From assembly GCF_033344935.1 (NCBI RefSeq), contig NZ_JAWPMM010000001.1, positions 3,024,001 to 3,088,000 on the forward strand: a stretch of 64,000 nt of DNA, given 5' to 3'. The notes beneath the pieces were generated by a model. The model saw nothing but the letters and a program-made list of their open reading frames with translations, was not told where the DNA came from and searched no databases. This document shows, one piece after another, positions 44,608-55,762 of this stretch; the first letter of the stretch is position 1; the number at the start of each line of letters is the position of its first letter. Position numbers and translations under genes: made by a program. The DNA is from Reichenbachiella sp. (GTDB lineage: Bacteria > Bacteroidota > Bacteroidia > Cytophagales > Cyclobacteriaceae).

Positions 44608-45297
44608 TTATCTTTTTTGAATTCTACCTCCCAGATTGCTATCTGCCAATACCTTATCAGGGTCCCCTTTGTAATATATTGCTCCTCCCGAACCTGCATC
44701 TGCATCCAATCTATTTTTCACAAACACTTCACCTGAGCCTCCTGAGCTTGCCTCAGCTTTGATTGTAGTACAGACTAAATCATACCCTTCGTATCTTCCT
44801 GCTGAACTCACTTCTAAATCGAGAGAGCTACAGGTACCAGCAACTTCGACATTACCTGCACTGCTCACCTCTACTTGCAATTCTTCAACTTCCAATTCCA
44901 ATTCCATTTGCCCGGCGCTACTGGCATTAAGTTCAAATTCTTTGGCTTTAATAATTGATTTAGAGAAAACTGATGCTGCCGAGTTTACGGAGATTTCATC
45001 AATTTCCTTATAAGTCAATCGAACAACAACTTCTCCTCTATTGTTAGAATTATTTCGATTCGAATTCTTGCGTTCAATATTCAACTCTGAACCTCTGACT
45101 TCGGTAATCACATCATCCAGATCTATATCATCTACTTCAATAACGGCTTCATTTTTATCGCCTTGAGTAATGATGAGTTCAATCGCCTCTCCTACTTCAA
45201 TCGAACTGAAATCATCCAATTTTCTAGTTTCTTTTTCTTGTGCAACTCCCAGAGTAGCTACCGAGAGCAAGATTGCGAGCATGATCATTTTTTTCAT
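44608..45297 (-). CDS. Head GIN domain (DUF2807) secreted protein
   Basis: The 229-residue protein has a signal peptide (MKKMIMLAILLSVATLGVAQ) followed by a DUF2807 beta-helix: repeated short strands with Ser-Ala-Gly turns (ELNASSAGQMELELEVEELQVEVSSAGNVEVAGTCSSLDLEVSSAGRYEG, IKAEASSGGSGEVFV, DADAGSGGAIYYKGDP). The closing line resembles the family's usual GGSIxK ending (LGGRIQKR). These proteins are common in Bacteroidota and are probably envelope or adhesin-like; a precise role is not known. It has its own terminator. Confidence 0.9.
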   Translation of the reverse strand: MKKMIMLAILLSVATLGVAQEKETRKLDDFSSIEVGEAIELIITQGDKNEAVIEVDDIDLDDVITEVRGSELNIERKNSNRNNSNNRGEVVVRLTYKEIDEISVNSAASVFSKSIIKAKEFELNASSAGQMELELEVEELQVEVSSAGNVEVAGTCSSLDLEVSSAGRYEGYDLVCTTIKAEASSGGSGEVFVKNRLDADAGSGGAIYYKGDPDKVLADSNLGGRIQKR

Positions 45298-45441
45298 AGT
45301 TGTGTACTTTGAGTTTTAAAATTTTAAACCAAAGACCCAATCAAATATTAAGGGTTGCATCAATTACTATTAAATGCAGTTAATCTTTTTTTGATTTAAC
45401 AATCAGTTTTCCATTTATAGCTAAAAATATTGATTGACATC

Positions 45442-45449
45442 TAAATTTG
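45442..45449 (+). promoter_or_regulatory. Candidate -7 element for truC
   Basis: TAAATTTG fits TAnnTTTG exactly, about 42 nt before the ATG at 45492. No -33 match is seen at 19 nt, so support is partial. Confidence 0.4.
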
Positions 45450-45491
45450 TGACTTGTATGATATCAAAAAGTCACTCATCAGAAAAGTAGC

Positions 45492-46187
45492 ATGCTAGAG
45501 ATACTCTTTCAAGACGAGCATTTTGTGGCAATCAACAAACCACATGGACTATTGGTGCATCGATCTAAAATTGCCACCAACACAGATGAGTTTGCTGTTC
45601 AACAACTACGCAACCAAATTGATCAGCATGTGCATCCTGCCCACAGATTAGACCGAAAAACCAGTGGTGTACTACTCTTTGCGCTAACTAAACCAGCCTT
45701 ATCTGCCATTCGCGAAGTATTTGAAAAAGAAGAGATACATAAGACCTATTGGGCCATTCTTAGAGGATATTCAGAACCTGAAGGCATGATTGATTACGCA
45801 CTTACCAATGACAAAGGAAAAGTACAGGAAGCGCAAACCGCCTACTCCACAATTAATAGGGCTGAAATAGATATGCCCTTTGGAAAACATCCTACTTCCA
45901 GATACTCCTGGGTAGAAGCCAAACCAAAAACAGGACGCATGCATCAACTTAGAAAGCATTTTGCACATATTTTCCATCCTATTATTGGTGATCGACCTCA
46001 TGGCTGCAACAAACAGAACAAACTGTTTCTAGAAAAATGGAATATGGGAACCATGCTTTTGCATGCACGAGCATTGAGTTTTGTTCATCCAATAACCAAC
46101 CAAAAGATTGACATCCAGGCCAATCCTCACGCAGAATTTCTTAGAATGATTGATACCTTGGGTTTTGACAAAAGCCTACTGACCTAA
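45492..46187 (+). CDS. truC: tRNA pseudouridine(65) synthase TruC
   Basis: The 231-residue protein belongs to the RluA-type pseudouridine synthases and resembles E. coli TruC along its length (MLEILFQDEHFVAINKPHGLLVHRS; HPAHRLDRKTSGVLLFAL with the catalytic Asp54; KTGRMHQLRKHFAHIFHPIIGDRPHG; LLHARALSFVHP). TruC modifies U65 in tRNA-Ile and tRNA-Asp. The last 12 nt overlap the 3' end of the flavoprotein gene on the other strand. Confidence 0.9.
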   Translation: MLEILFQDEHFVAINKPHGLLVHRSKIATNTDEFAVQQLRNQIDQHVHPAHRLDRKTSGVLLFALTKPALSAIREVFEKEEIHKTYWAILRGYSEPEGMIDYALTNDKGKVQEAQTAYSTINRAEIDMPFGKHPTSRYSWVEAKPKTGRMHQLRKHFAHIFHPIIGDRPHGCNKQNKLFLEKWNMGTMLLHARALSFVHPITNQKIDIQANPHAEFLRMIDTLGFDKSLLT

Positions 46188-47393
46188 TTTACCGGCTACA
46201 AACCCAGTGGACCAGGCTGCTTGGAAATTGAAACCGCCAGTGATTCCATCAATATCCAATACTTCTCCGGCAAAGAACAAGCCTGGTAGCTTTCTGCTTT
46301 GCATCGTATTGAAATCAACTTCTGACAAGTCCACCCCACCACACGTCACAAATTCTTCTTTGAACGTGGTTTTTCCTTCTACTGTATACTCGTCGTTCAA
46401 TAGAATGTTTATCAATCGGTTTTTGTCTTTCTTTTTCACTTCTGCCCAAATTGTACCTTTATCCAGGTCAACCCTTTCTAACAAATAATCCCAAAGCCGG
46501 TTAGGAATATCAATTGGTTTTGCATTGAGTATTTTCTTTTTTGATTCTCTCTCCGATACACTTAATACTTGCTTTCTGAGTTCCTCTTCATTCATTCCAC
46601 TTGTCCAATTGACCTGAGCCTTAAAGTTGTAATTCATGTCAAAAAGTTGGCGTGCACCCCAAGCCGACAACTTCAACACTGCTGGTCCACTTAATCCCCA
46701 ATGTGTTACCAACACGGGTCCTTCTTGAACCATTTTAGTTCCTTGAATTTTCACAACCACATTAGGAACTGCTAGACCCATTAGAGCTTTGAGCTTCTTT
46801 TCTTCAGGAATATTAAAAGTAAACAGTGATGGCACAGGTTCTACAATCTTGTGTCCCAATTGACGCAACCAATCATAACCAGTGGATTTTGGGCTACCTC
46901 CAGTAGCAATGATCACAAAGTCAAAATGCTCTTCCCTTGTAGAATCAAAACTAAGCTTAAAGCCTCCATGAGATTGAGGCATCAATTCGCTTATGCTGCT
47001 TTTCATCAGTATTGATATCCCTAATATTTCCACCTCCTTGCGCAAGCAGTCAATGATTGTTTGAGAGTCGTCAGTGATTGGAAACATCCTCCCATCTGCT
47101 TCAGCCTTCAACTGAACTCCTTTCCCTTCAAACCAGTTAATAGTATCTTGTCTATTAAAGTAATTGAAAGTCTTCTTTAATTGTTTTTGCCCTCTAGGGT
47201 AATGGCGCAAAAAGTCGGCTTGTTGCTCGCAAGCATTGGTCACATTGCACCTTCCACCACCAGAAACTTTTACTTTTGCCAGTGTCTTGGTTGATTTTTC
47301 AATAATAGTTACGCTTGCGTCAGGATGATGTGCTTTACATGAAATGGCTGCAAAAAAACCTGCAGCTCCTCCTCCAATTACCGCTACTTTCAT
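46176..47393 (-). CDS. BaiN/RdsA (HI0933)-family FAD-dependent oxidoreductase
   Basis: From the ATG at 47393 the 405-residue protein starts directly with the FAD motif (MKVAVIGGGAAGFFAAISC); a start 30 nt upstream would add ten residues unlike the family. The signatures KVSGGGRCNVTNAC, GGSPKSTGYDWL, PVLVTHWGLSGPAVLKLSAWGAR, FVTCGGVDLSEVDFNTMQSRKLPGLFFAGEVLDIDG and GGFNFQAAWSTG are those of the HI0933 family. The reaction in this organism is not known; one relative, BaiN, acts on bile acids, and another on rRNA modification intermediates. The 3' end overlaps truC by 12 nt. Confidence 0.9.
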   Translation of the reverse strand: MKVAVIGGGAAGFFAAISCKAHHPDASVTIIEKSTKTLAKVKVSGGGRCNVTNACEQQADFLRHYPRGQKQLKKTFNYFNRQDTINWFEGKGVQLKAEADGRMFPITDDSQTIIDCLRKEVEILGISILMKSSISELMPQSHGGFKLSFDSTREEHFDFVIIATGGSPKSTGYDWLRQLGHKIVEPVPSLFTFNIPEEKKLKALMGLAVPNVVVKIQGTKMVQEGPVLVTHWGLSGPAVLKLSAWGARQLFDMNYNFKAQVNWTSGMNEEELRKQVLSVSERESKKKILNAKPIDIPNRLWDYLLERVDLDKGTIWAEVKKKDKNRLINILLNDEYTVEGKTTFKEEFVTCGGVDLSEVDFNTMQSRKLPGLFFAGEVLDIDGITGGFNFQAAWSTGFVAGKLGQ

Positions 47394-47437
47394 ATGGGAG
47401 TGTCTATTTTGGAATAAAGCCAATATTAGAACTAATT

Positions 47438-49086
<1,649 letters not shown>

Positions 49087-49147
49087 TATTTATCATCAAA
49101 TTAGTTGACTCAACACTCAGATCAACCGTTTAGCACAATGTAATAAG

Positions 49148-51451
49148 TTGAAGCAAAGAAGAAGAGTTTTCTTTGCCGACTTATTGATTAAACAACGAAT
49201 CTTGAGCAAAACATTACTATACACGTTTCTGATAAGTATGTCTATGCTGCCATGTTATGGGCAGGATTTAGTATACCAAATCAAAAAAACAAATATTCCT
49301 ATAAAAATTGACGGCGTATTGGATGAAGCCATTTGGGAACAGGTCGATGTAGCTCATAATTTCTTCCAATATTTCCCCAACGACAGCTCAGAGGCCGAAT
49401 CACAAACTGAAATTCGAATGACATACGATGATCAGTTCTTATATTTTTCGGCTAAAATGTATAACAAGTCAGAGGATCGTGAATATGTAGTTCCTTCCTT
49501 ACGAAGAGATTTCGATGGCAGCCAAATAGATGCAATATCTTTTATATTTGACACCTTTCAAGATAATACCAATGCTTTTCAGTTTGGCGTTAATTCCTAT
49601 GGTGCTCAACGCGAAGGAATGATGGCCGGTGGATTTGGAGGTACCTCCTGGTCATGGGACAACAAGTGGTATGCAGAAGCTAAGCAATACCCTGGGTACT
49701 GGATAGCTGAGGGGGCGATTCCATTCAAGTCTCTTCGATTTAAAGAAGGTAAAGATCAGTGGAACATCAACTTTTTCAGGCAGGACAGTGAGTTTGGTGA
49801 ACAATCTACCTGGAACAAAATACCAAGAAATTTCAGCATTACTTCGTTAGCTTTTACTGGCATATTGCAATGGGATCAGCCACTGAAGAAACCGGGGTCT
49901 AATATTTCCCTCATCCCCTATGTGGCCGGTGAAACCAGTAGAGATTATGTCAACGACAATCAATCAGGGCCCGAGTCCAAAATGAATATCGGTGGAGATG
50001 CTAAAATTGCCATAAGCTCAGGACTCAATCTAGACTTGACAGTCAACCCTGATTTCTCTCAAGTAGACGTGGATCAGCAGGTCACAAATCTGGATCGATT
50101 CGAATTATTCTTCCCTGAAAGAAGACAATTTTTTCTAGAGAATGCAGATTTATTTTCAAACTTCGGCCACCCCTATTATGCAAAATCTTTCTTTTCAAGA
50201 CGCATAGGTATCGTACGAGACACCGTTTCAGACCCCAATAATTCAAGAGTGATCCCAAACAAAATTCTTTATGGCGCCAGGCTTAGTGGCAAGCTCGATA
50301 ATAATTGGAGACTTGGCTTGATGAACATGCAAACCGAAGCCCTAGAAGACATCAACCTTCCGGGATACAACTACTCCGTGGCTGCCATTCAACGAAAAGT
50401 TTTTGCACGATCTAATGTTGGTGCCATCTTCGTGAACAAACAGAGCTTTGACGATCTCAATGACAATCCAAATTTTGACCCAAGTCATTTCAATCGTGTT
50501 CTTGGATTTGATTACAACCTAGCCACAGCAGACAATAAATGGGTTGGTAAGACCATGTATCAACAATCTTGGGATAGCGACACCCTGGACTCCGAAGAAT
50601 ATGCTCATGCGCTTTGGATAGCCTATAAAGGTCGGAAATGGGAAGTAGAATGGGCTCACACCATCGTTGGTGACAATTTCAATGCAGAAGTTGGATTTGT
50701 GCCGCGAAATGGTCTATTCAGAATTGAAAACATTCTCGCACGCAATTTTTACCCAAAAAATGGAATAGTCAATTTTCATCAAACCCAACTCTATTTAGAG
50801 ACTTTATGGGGTGACACAGAATCTTCTGGGCAAACAGTCAAATCTGATCAGGTCATGTCAATTAATGAATACCTGCAATTTCAAAACACCTCTGAATTCA
50901 GTATTTCATTAGGTAAAAGATTTACTTATTTGTTCAATTCATTCGACCCTACGAATACTGATGGCCAACCACTACCAGCTGACAGCCATTACGACTACTA
51001 CTATGTCTGGGCAAGATTCGATTCTGATGAAAGGAAAGTATTTTCATACAGTGTCGTTGGACAAGCCGGTCAGTATTTCAACGGAAACAGGTATCGATTA
51101 GGGGGAGAATTGAGCTATAGGATTCAACCCATCGCGGCATTCAACATCAATGTTAATTACAATAAACTAATCATGCCTGATCCTTACAACAATGCCGACC
51201 TATTATTAATCGGATCAAGAATCGATTTGACGATGACCAAGAAACTATTCTTCACATCCTTCTTGCAATACAACACCCAAGCAGAAAACTTCAATATCAA
51301 TACCAGGCTGCAATGGCGATTTAAACCAGTATCGGATTTGTTTATAGTCTATACCGACAATTATGCCACTATGGATACCAATCAAGAATTCAATCTGCAA
51401 GAAAAGAATCGAGCACTGGTAATTAAGCTCACTTACTGGCTAAACCTCTAA
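49148..51451 (+). CDS. DUF5916 family protein: CBM9-like domain plus outer-membrane barrel
   Basis: The 767-residue protein has an N-terminal export signal (LLYTFLISMSMLPCYGQ). A carbohydrate-binding CBM9-like domain follows (IPIKIDGVLDEAIWEQVDVAHNFFQYFP, EIRMTYDDQFLYFSAKMY), and then the long DUF5916 region predicted to form a C-terminal barrel (VDQQVTNLDRFELFFPERRQFFLENADLFSNFG, C-terminal VIKLTYWLNL). The start is a TTG at 49148; a second TTG at 49202 (SKTLLYTFLIS) gives a neater signal peptide and is quite possible. Family members are outer-membrane proteins common in Bacteroidota; substrate unknown. Confidence 0.85.
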   Translation: MKQRRRVFFADLLIKQRILSKTLLYTFLISMSMLPCYGQDLVYQIKKTNIPIKIDGVLDEAIWEQVDVAHNFFQYFPNDSSEAESQTEIRMTYDDQFLYFSAKMYNKSEDREYVVPSLRRDFDGSQIDAISFIFDTFQDNTNAFQFGVNSYGAQREGMMAGGFGGTSWSWDNKWYAEAKQYPGYWIAEGAIPFKSLRFKEGKDQWNINFFRQDSEFGEQSTWNKIPRNFSITSLAFTGILQWDQPLKKPGSNISLIPYVAGETSRDYVNDNQSGPESKMNIGGDAKIAISSGLNLDLTVNPDFSQVDVDQQVTNLDRFELFFPERRQFFLENADLFSNFGHPYYAKSFFSRRIGIVRDTVSDPNNSRVIPNKILYGARLSGKLDNNWRLGLMNMQTEALEDINLPGYNYSVAAIQRKVFARSNVGAIFVNKQSFDDLNDNPNFDPSHFNRVLGFDYNLATADNKWVGKTMYQQSWDSDTLDSEEYAHALWIAYKGRKWEVEWAHTIVGDNFNAEVGFVPRNGLFRIENILARNFYPKNGIVNFHQTQLYLETLWGDTESSGQTVKSDQVMSINEYLQFQNTSEFSISLGKRFTYLFNSFDPTNTDGQPLPADSHYDYYYVWARFDSDERKVFSYSVVGQAGQYFNGNRYRLGGELSYRIQPIAAFNINVNYNKLIMPDPYNNADLLLIGSRIDLTMTKKLFFTSFLQYNTQAENFNINTRLQWRFKPVSDLFIVYTDNYATMDTNQEFNLQEKNRALVIKLTYWLNL

Positions 51452-51521
51452 TCGAAAGAGATTTAATCAAACTCCCCTTAATTGCTAATAATCAGACAGA
51501 TAAACAGATCTATTTCCATTT

Positions 51522-51597
51522 TTCCTAAATCTCTAATAGAATCGCATATAGATGCGCTAAGAAAATCCCCTAAATCGTATATAGCATCCCCCTAAAT
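51522..51597. repeat. Short direct repeats CCTAAAT at 22/45-bp spacing
   Basis: The core CCTAAAT occurs at 51524, 51569 and 51591; the last two copies are part of CCCCTAAAT and lie exactly 22 bp apart, the first copy 45 bp further upstream. The spacing is close to two and four helical turns. The repeats lie 80-155 bp upstream of the OmpA-type gene and could be a regulator-binding array. A looser copy, CCCCTTAAT, is at 51474. Confidence 0.45.
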
Positions 51598-51643
51598 ACG
51601 CTGAACAACGGCATTTCATCCAACATTTCATTCTTTTTGTTCT

Positions 51644-51672
51644 TAGGTTTGTTTACTCATTCATTGAGTAAA
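51644..51672 (+). promoter_or_regulatory. -7 box and 5'-UTR hairpin before the OmpA-type gene
   Basis: TAGGTTTG (51644-51651) is an exact -7 box without an obvious -33 box. Directly after it, TTTACTCA (51652-51659) and TGAGTAAA (51665-51672) form a perfect 8-bp hairpin ending 5 nt before the ATG at 51678, so the mRNA 5' end and ribosome landing site would be folded. Confidence 0.45.
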
Positions 51673-51677
51673 TCAAC

Positions 51678-53675
51678 ATGAAAAGGTATTTAGTATTGGT
51701 ATTGGTGCTTTGCTTACCCTCAATTTCTCAGGCTCAGGTCAATGAGGAGAAGTTGAGCAAAAAGCAATTAATTGAAAAGGCCGATTACTACTTCTTCAAA
51801 GAAAATTTTGGAAAAGCTTTGGAGTTGTATACTCAACTGATGGAGGACTATCCAAAGAACCATTACATTCAATACCACTCCTTCGTCGCTTACCATCTAT
51901 CCACTGGCCGCGGTAGTGACATGACCCCACTAAAAGAATATGAAGAAAACGAAGGCATCACCGACAAATTCTACAATTATTGGCTAGGGAGAATACACTA
52001 TGGAAGGTATGAATTTGAGTTAGCCGAAAGGCACTTTCAGGCATTCTTGGATATGGACATCTACAAGACCAATGAAATAAAGAAAGAGTCTGAACAATTG
52101 TTAAAAAGCACTCAAAGAGCGCTAGCATTTTACTCCAATGTCAACGATTTCGAAGTGGAACCTCTCGCTACTCCGCTTAATTCCGAATACGATGATGTAT
52201 CTCCAGCTTTTTACTCTGGGCACGATGAATTACTTCTTGTTTCGTCAAGACCAGCAGCCATGAAGGTAGATCAGTTTCAGTTATTCTATAGCCTTAAATC
52301 AAACAACCAATTTAGCACACCTAGGGTACTGAGAAATCTAGGTACTTTAGATGAAAACAATACAAAAATAGAGGTAGTCAATAATGATGGTAAGCTATTT
52401 CTTTATAAAGAAGACAATGGAGGAGACCTCTATTTTTCGGAGCCGCTATCATCGGGCTGGAGCAATTTACAAGAGTTCAATTCTGAGCTACGCGATCATC
52501 TAGTGGAATCACATTTTTTTATCAATGATGATGAAACCGTCATCTATTTTGCCTCAAACAATGAGGATGGGAATCTCGATATTTTTCAGTCTACGTTCGA
52601 CCCTGCCAACAACAGCTGGTCATCTCCCCTTCCCATATTGGGCGACATCAACTCTGACTTCAATGAAGACCATCCGTTTTTGTCGCAGGACGGAAAGACG
52701 TTTTACTTCAGCTCTGATAGACCTGAGTCGATTGGCGGATATGATATCTTCAAATCAGAAGTAGATCCACTAACGGGCCTTTGGAGTACGCCAGTCAATT
52801 TGGGGTATCCCATCAATTCAATAGATGATGAAATCAACTTCCAATTGAACGCGGATAATATTTCAGGTTTTCTAAGCTCAAACCGATTACACGGCCAGGG
52901 AGGCTATGACATTTATTATTTCCACAAACAGGGAAAAGTACTTGCTTCAGGAACAGTCTATAACCAGCTCACTCTTCAGCCTATTCCTGATGCAAAAGTG
53001 GTATTCCATCCGAAAAAATATTTGGATGAATCCTTCACGGCAAAGACCAATAACTTTGGAACCTTTGAAATAGAAGTTTTTGAAAAAGAAAAATTTCGAG
53101 CAGAGGTTTATCTCAGAAATCAGATCCTATATACCACCGAGGTGTACACCCAGCACGATGAACACCACAAATCTTTTGAACAAAATTTTTATGTGGAAGT
53201 GCCAGACCATTTTAATGAAGAAACGAACTTTGCCACTCTCTATCAAGGGGAGAATAATTCAAAACCACAATATGAAAAGCTAGAGATGATCGGGAGCAAA
53301 TTTCGATCAGGTGAAAAAGTAATTCTTAACAATATTTATTTTGACCTGCACGCGACAACCTTTCAACAGGAATCGATTCCTACACTGAAGAAAATTCATC
53401 AAGTCATGACAGAAAATCCCAATTTGGTCGTAGAAATCGGAGGTCACACCTGCAACATCGGCTCGCATGAAGTCAACTTACAGGTATCAAAGGCTCGGGC
53501 AGAAAGTGTAAAGGCCTTCCTTATATCAAAAGGAATTTCATCCAACAGACTGGTTACTGTGGGTTACGGAGAGTCTCAACCTTTAGCTTCGAATGACGAT
53601 GAAGAAGAAGGTAGGAGTCTGAATCGCCGAATAGAATTGAGAGTGCTCAATCAAACGCTTTCCTTTTATAAGTGA
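51678..53675 (+). CDS. OmpA-family protein with TPR and PD40 repeats
   Basis: The 665-residue protein has a signal peptide (MKRYLVLVLVLCLPSISQAQ) and TPR-like repeats (LIEKADYYFFKENFGKALELYTQLMEDYP; LGRIHYGRYEFELAERHFQAFL). PD40 beta-propeller blades follow (DDVSPAFYSGHDELLLVSSRP, ESHFFINDDETVIYFASNNEDGNLDIFQS, DHPFLSQDGKTFYFSSDRPESIGGYDIFKSE), then a CarboxypepD-like domain (ASGTVYNQLTLQPIPDAKVVFHP) and a C-terminal OmpA peptidoglycan-binding domain (about 550-660, with LNRRIELRV). Such proteins anchor envelope machinery, for example gliding or type IX secretion components. It is the first of several envelope genes here. Confidence 0.92.
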   Translation: MKRYLVLVLVLCLPSISQAQVNEEKLSKKQLIEKADYYFFKENFGKALELYTQLMEDYPKNHYIQYHSFVAYHLSTGRGSDMTPLKEYEENEGITDKFYNYWLGRIHYGRYEFELAERHFQAFLDMDIYKTNEIKKESEQLLKSTQRALAFYSNVNDFEVEPLATPLNSEYDDVSPAFYSGHDELLLVSSRPAAMKVDQFQLFYSLKSNNQFSTPRVLRNLGTLDENNTKIEVVNNDGKLFLYKEDNGGDLYFSEPLSSGWSNLQEFNSELRDHLVESHFFINDDETVIYFASNNEDGNLDIFQSTFDPANNSWSSPLPILGDINSDFNEDHPFLSQDGKTFYFSSDRPESIGGYDIFKSEVDPLTGLWSTPVNLGYPINSIDDEINFQLNADNISGFLSSNRLHGQGGYDIYYFHKQGKVLASGTVYNQLTLQPIPDAKVVFHPKKYLDESFTAKTNNFGTFEIEVFEKEKFRAEVYLRNQILYTTEVYTQHDEHHKSFEQNFYVEVPDHFNEETNFATLYQGENNSKPQYEKLEMIGSKFRSGEKVILNNIYFDLHATTFQQESIPTLKKIHQVMTENPNLVVEIGGHTCNIGSHEVNLQVSKARAESVKAFLISKGISSNRLVTVGYGESQPLASNDDEEEGRSLNRRIELRVLNQTLSFYK

Positions 53676-53682
53676 TATTTCA

Positions 53683-53713
53683 TTTGTTCTAATTTGCTTG
53701 GTTTATACCTTTG
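53683..53713 (+). promoter_or_regulatory. Consensus Bacteroidota promoter for the DUF481 gene
   Basis: TTTG (53683-53686), exactly 19 nt, then TACCTTTG (53706-53713): a perfect pair. Initiation near 53720 leaves a leader of about 14 nt before the ATG at 53734. Confidence 0.75.
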
Positions 53714-53733
53714 CATCTTAATAGATATCCTTA

Positions 53734-54756
53734 ATGAAAAGAAGCACTCTTTTTGTCCTTTTTATCCTTTCTTCATTTGTTTCTTTTAGTCAGAATCAGG
53801 ATACCGTGTACATGCACAACAATCAGATTTTGATTGGAGAAATTAAAGAACTTGAAAATGGAGTGTTGAAGATTGAGACAGAATATAGTGAAGATGATTT
53901 CAGTGTGGATTGGGACGATGCAAAGTCTCTTAAAACAAATACCAGTTTCATTATTATGCTATCGCATAACTACAGATTTACTGGAACCATTTCTCCAGAC
54001 CCGAACAACAGTGATTATTTGATATTATACCCACAGGAAGGTTCGAAAATGTTCGCCAAGACTGTAGAAATAGTCTATCTGAAATCACTTGAAGATGCGT
54101 TCTTGGATCGAATATCTGCCAATATAGATGCCGGCCTTTCGATTACCAAAGCCAGTGATACTAAACAACTAAATGTTTCTGGGGGCATATCTTACTTAGA
54201 CACCAACCTACAGTCAGATTTATATGTCAATGCGCTATCCAATGTTGTACAGGATACAATTGTAACAGAACGGGACAATTATGGCGCAAGCCTAAAAGTG
54301 TTCTTTGCTCGAAAATGGTATGTCCTTGGTGCGGCGGATTTCCTGAAAAGTGATGAGCAGAATCTTGACATTAGAACTACTGTCCAGACGGGTATCGGAA
54401 GGGATATCATTAGAAACAATAAAATGTATTTAGTCACTGCGACAGGACTAGCGCTCAACGCTGAAAAATATTCTCATGAAGACGACGCTTCTGGAGAAAG
54501 CATGGAAACTTTTGCGGAAATTGAATATAAAGCTTTCGGAATAAAGGACTTTACACTGAGTACTAAAGTTCAGTACTTTACCATTTTAGCTAACAGAAAC
54601 AGACAAAGAGTAAATGTCACATTTGACATCAAATATGACCTCCCTCTTGATTTTTATATTGGTGCAAATGTTACATACAACTACGATTCCAATGACGAGA
54701 CCACAGGATCGCCTTCAGATTATGTAATTAAAAGCAGTGTAGGCTGGAAATTCTAG
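53734..54756 (+). CDS. DUF481 outer-membrane protein
   Basis: The 340-residue protein has a signal peptide (MKRSTLFVLFILSSFVSFSQ) and an N-terminal domain with repeated short strands (DTVYMHNNQILIGEIKELENGVLKIETEYSEDDFSVDWDDAKSLKTN). The C-terminal part is a DUF481 barrel (about 130-340) ending in VIKSSVGWKF. Family members are salt- or acid-induced outer-membrane proteins in proteobacteria; here the function is unknown. The gene has its own promoter. Confidence 0.88.
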   Translation: MKRSTLFVLFILSSFVSFSQNQDTVYMHNNQILIGEIKELENGVLKIETEYSEDDFSVDWDDAKSLKTNTSFIIMLSHNYRFTGTISPDPNNSDYLILYPQEGSKMFAKTVEIVYLKSLEDAFLDRISANIDAGLSITKASDTKQLNVSGGISYLDTNLQSDLYVNALSNVVQDTIVTERDNYGASLKVFFARKWYVLGAADFLKSDEQNLDIRTTVQTGIGRDIIRNNKMYLVTATGLALNAEKYSHEDDASGESMETFAEIEYKAFGIKDFTLSTKVQYFTILANRNRQRVNVTFDIKYDLPLDFYIGANVTYNYDSNDETTGSPSDYVIKSSVGWKF

Positions 54757-54784
54757 CTCGCCAATAATATTTTTAATCAGCATC

Positions 54785-55504
54785 TCACTTTTTACTTCCT
54801 GGACAATCCAAATAGGATACCCTTGAAACATCACGATCTATCTTCTTGTAATGAAATTCTGTATTTCGGAATAGGCTAAAATTAAGAGAGAAGTAAAATA
54901 CGTTGCTATCCAAATTCTGATAAGGCATCACCTCTACTCCATTCACCACCTCCCTATATGACTTATTATGAAAATTGGTCAGGTAGTATTTAAACTTCAA
55001 ACTTATGCCAGAATAAAATTGCACTCCCGCAAACAAGGCATGATATAGTGATGGCACCCTACTGCTAAAATAAACGCTGAATTTATCCTCCTTCTTCTCA
55101 TTGACAAAAGTCTTTTCTTTATAGTTGAATGGAATCTCCAATTCATAACCACCAAACAACATCATGCCATTGGTATCTCCTAGCTTCAAACCCACAGGAA
55201 TTCCAATATTGTATGTCCTAAACTTCTTTCTAATCTGGGCACTGTCAGGGTCGTCCCAAATAAAACCAACATTTCGCATCGCTACCCCGGAGTAAATCCC
55301 AAAATTTTCGTTAAGATCTTTATTCACATTCATCTGAAAGTTAAACACAGGACTAAATCGTATAGCACCATCGTTGTCCGTTCCACCAAAGGAAAATATC
55401 CATTCCCCGCCAGTAGTTACATAGGTGTCTCCAGTTTGTGCATTTGCTAGCTGGGTCGAAAAAATGAATGTCAGTATAAAAAGGTATTGGGCTTTAAATT
55501 TCAT
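54785..55504 (-). CDS. Outer-membrane beta-barrel protein, unknown function
   Basis: The 239-residue protein has a signal peptide (MKFKAQYLFILTFIFSTQLANA) and alternating strand pattern (GDTYVTTGGEWIFSFGGTDNDGAIRFSPVFNFQMN; GIPVGLKLGDTNGMMLFGGYELEIPFNYKEKTF) typical of small barrels. The C-terminus, DVSRVSYLDCPGSKK, is not the usual aromatic barrel end. No specific family is recognised. It lies convergent with the DUF481 gene (28-nt gap) and divergent from the TPR pair. Confidence 0.75.
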   Translation of the reverse strand: MKFKAQYLFILTFIFSTQLANAQTGDTYVTTGGEWIFSFGGTDNDGAIRFSPVFNFQMNVNKDLNENFGIYSGVAMRNVGFIWDDPDSAQIRKKFRTYNIGIPVGLKLGDTNGMMLFGGYELEIPFNYKEKTFVNEKKEDKFSVYFSSRVPSLYHALFAGVQFYSGISLKFKYYLTNFHNKSYREVVNGVEVMPYQNLDSNVFYFSLNFSLFRNTEFHYKKIDRDVSRVSYLDCPGSKK

Positions 55505-55762
55505 TGGTCAGAGTCATATGATCGAGGAGCAAAGATATATACATCAAAACCTTCTTCGTTTTTCTTCAGATAAAAAAATCACTCAACTTTTGACTATTTA
55601 ATCTCAAAACATAGGAATTTCTCTTATTCCCAATCCGTGTAAATCCGTAATTTTCAGCCTTTTATCTCAGTATTCATTGCTATCCGTTATTATTATGGGG
55701 AGTTTTGCGCTTGTAATTGACTAGAAGGCGACACTAAGTCGCTGACGAAAAAATACAAAGCT

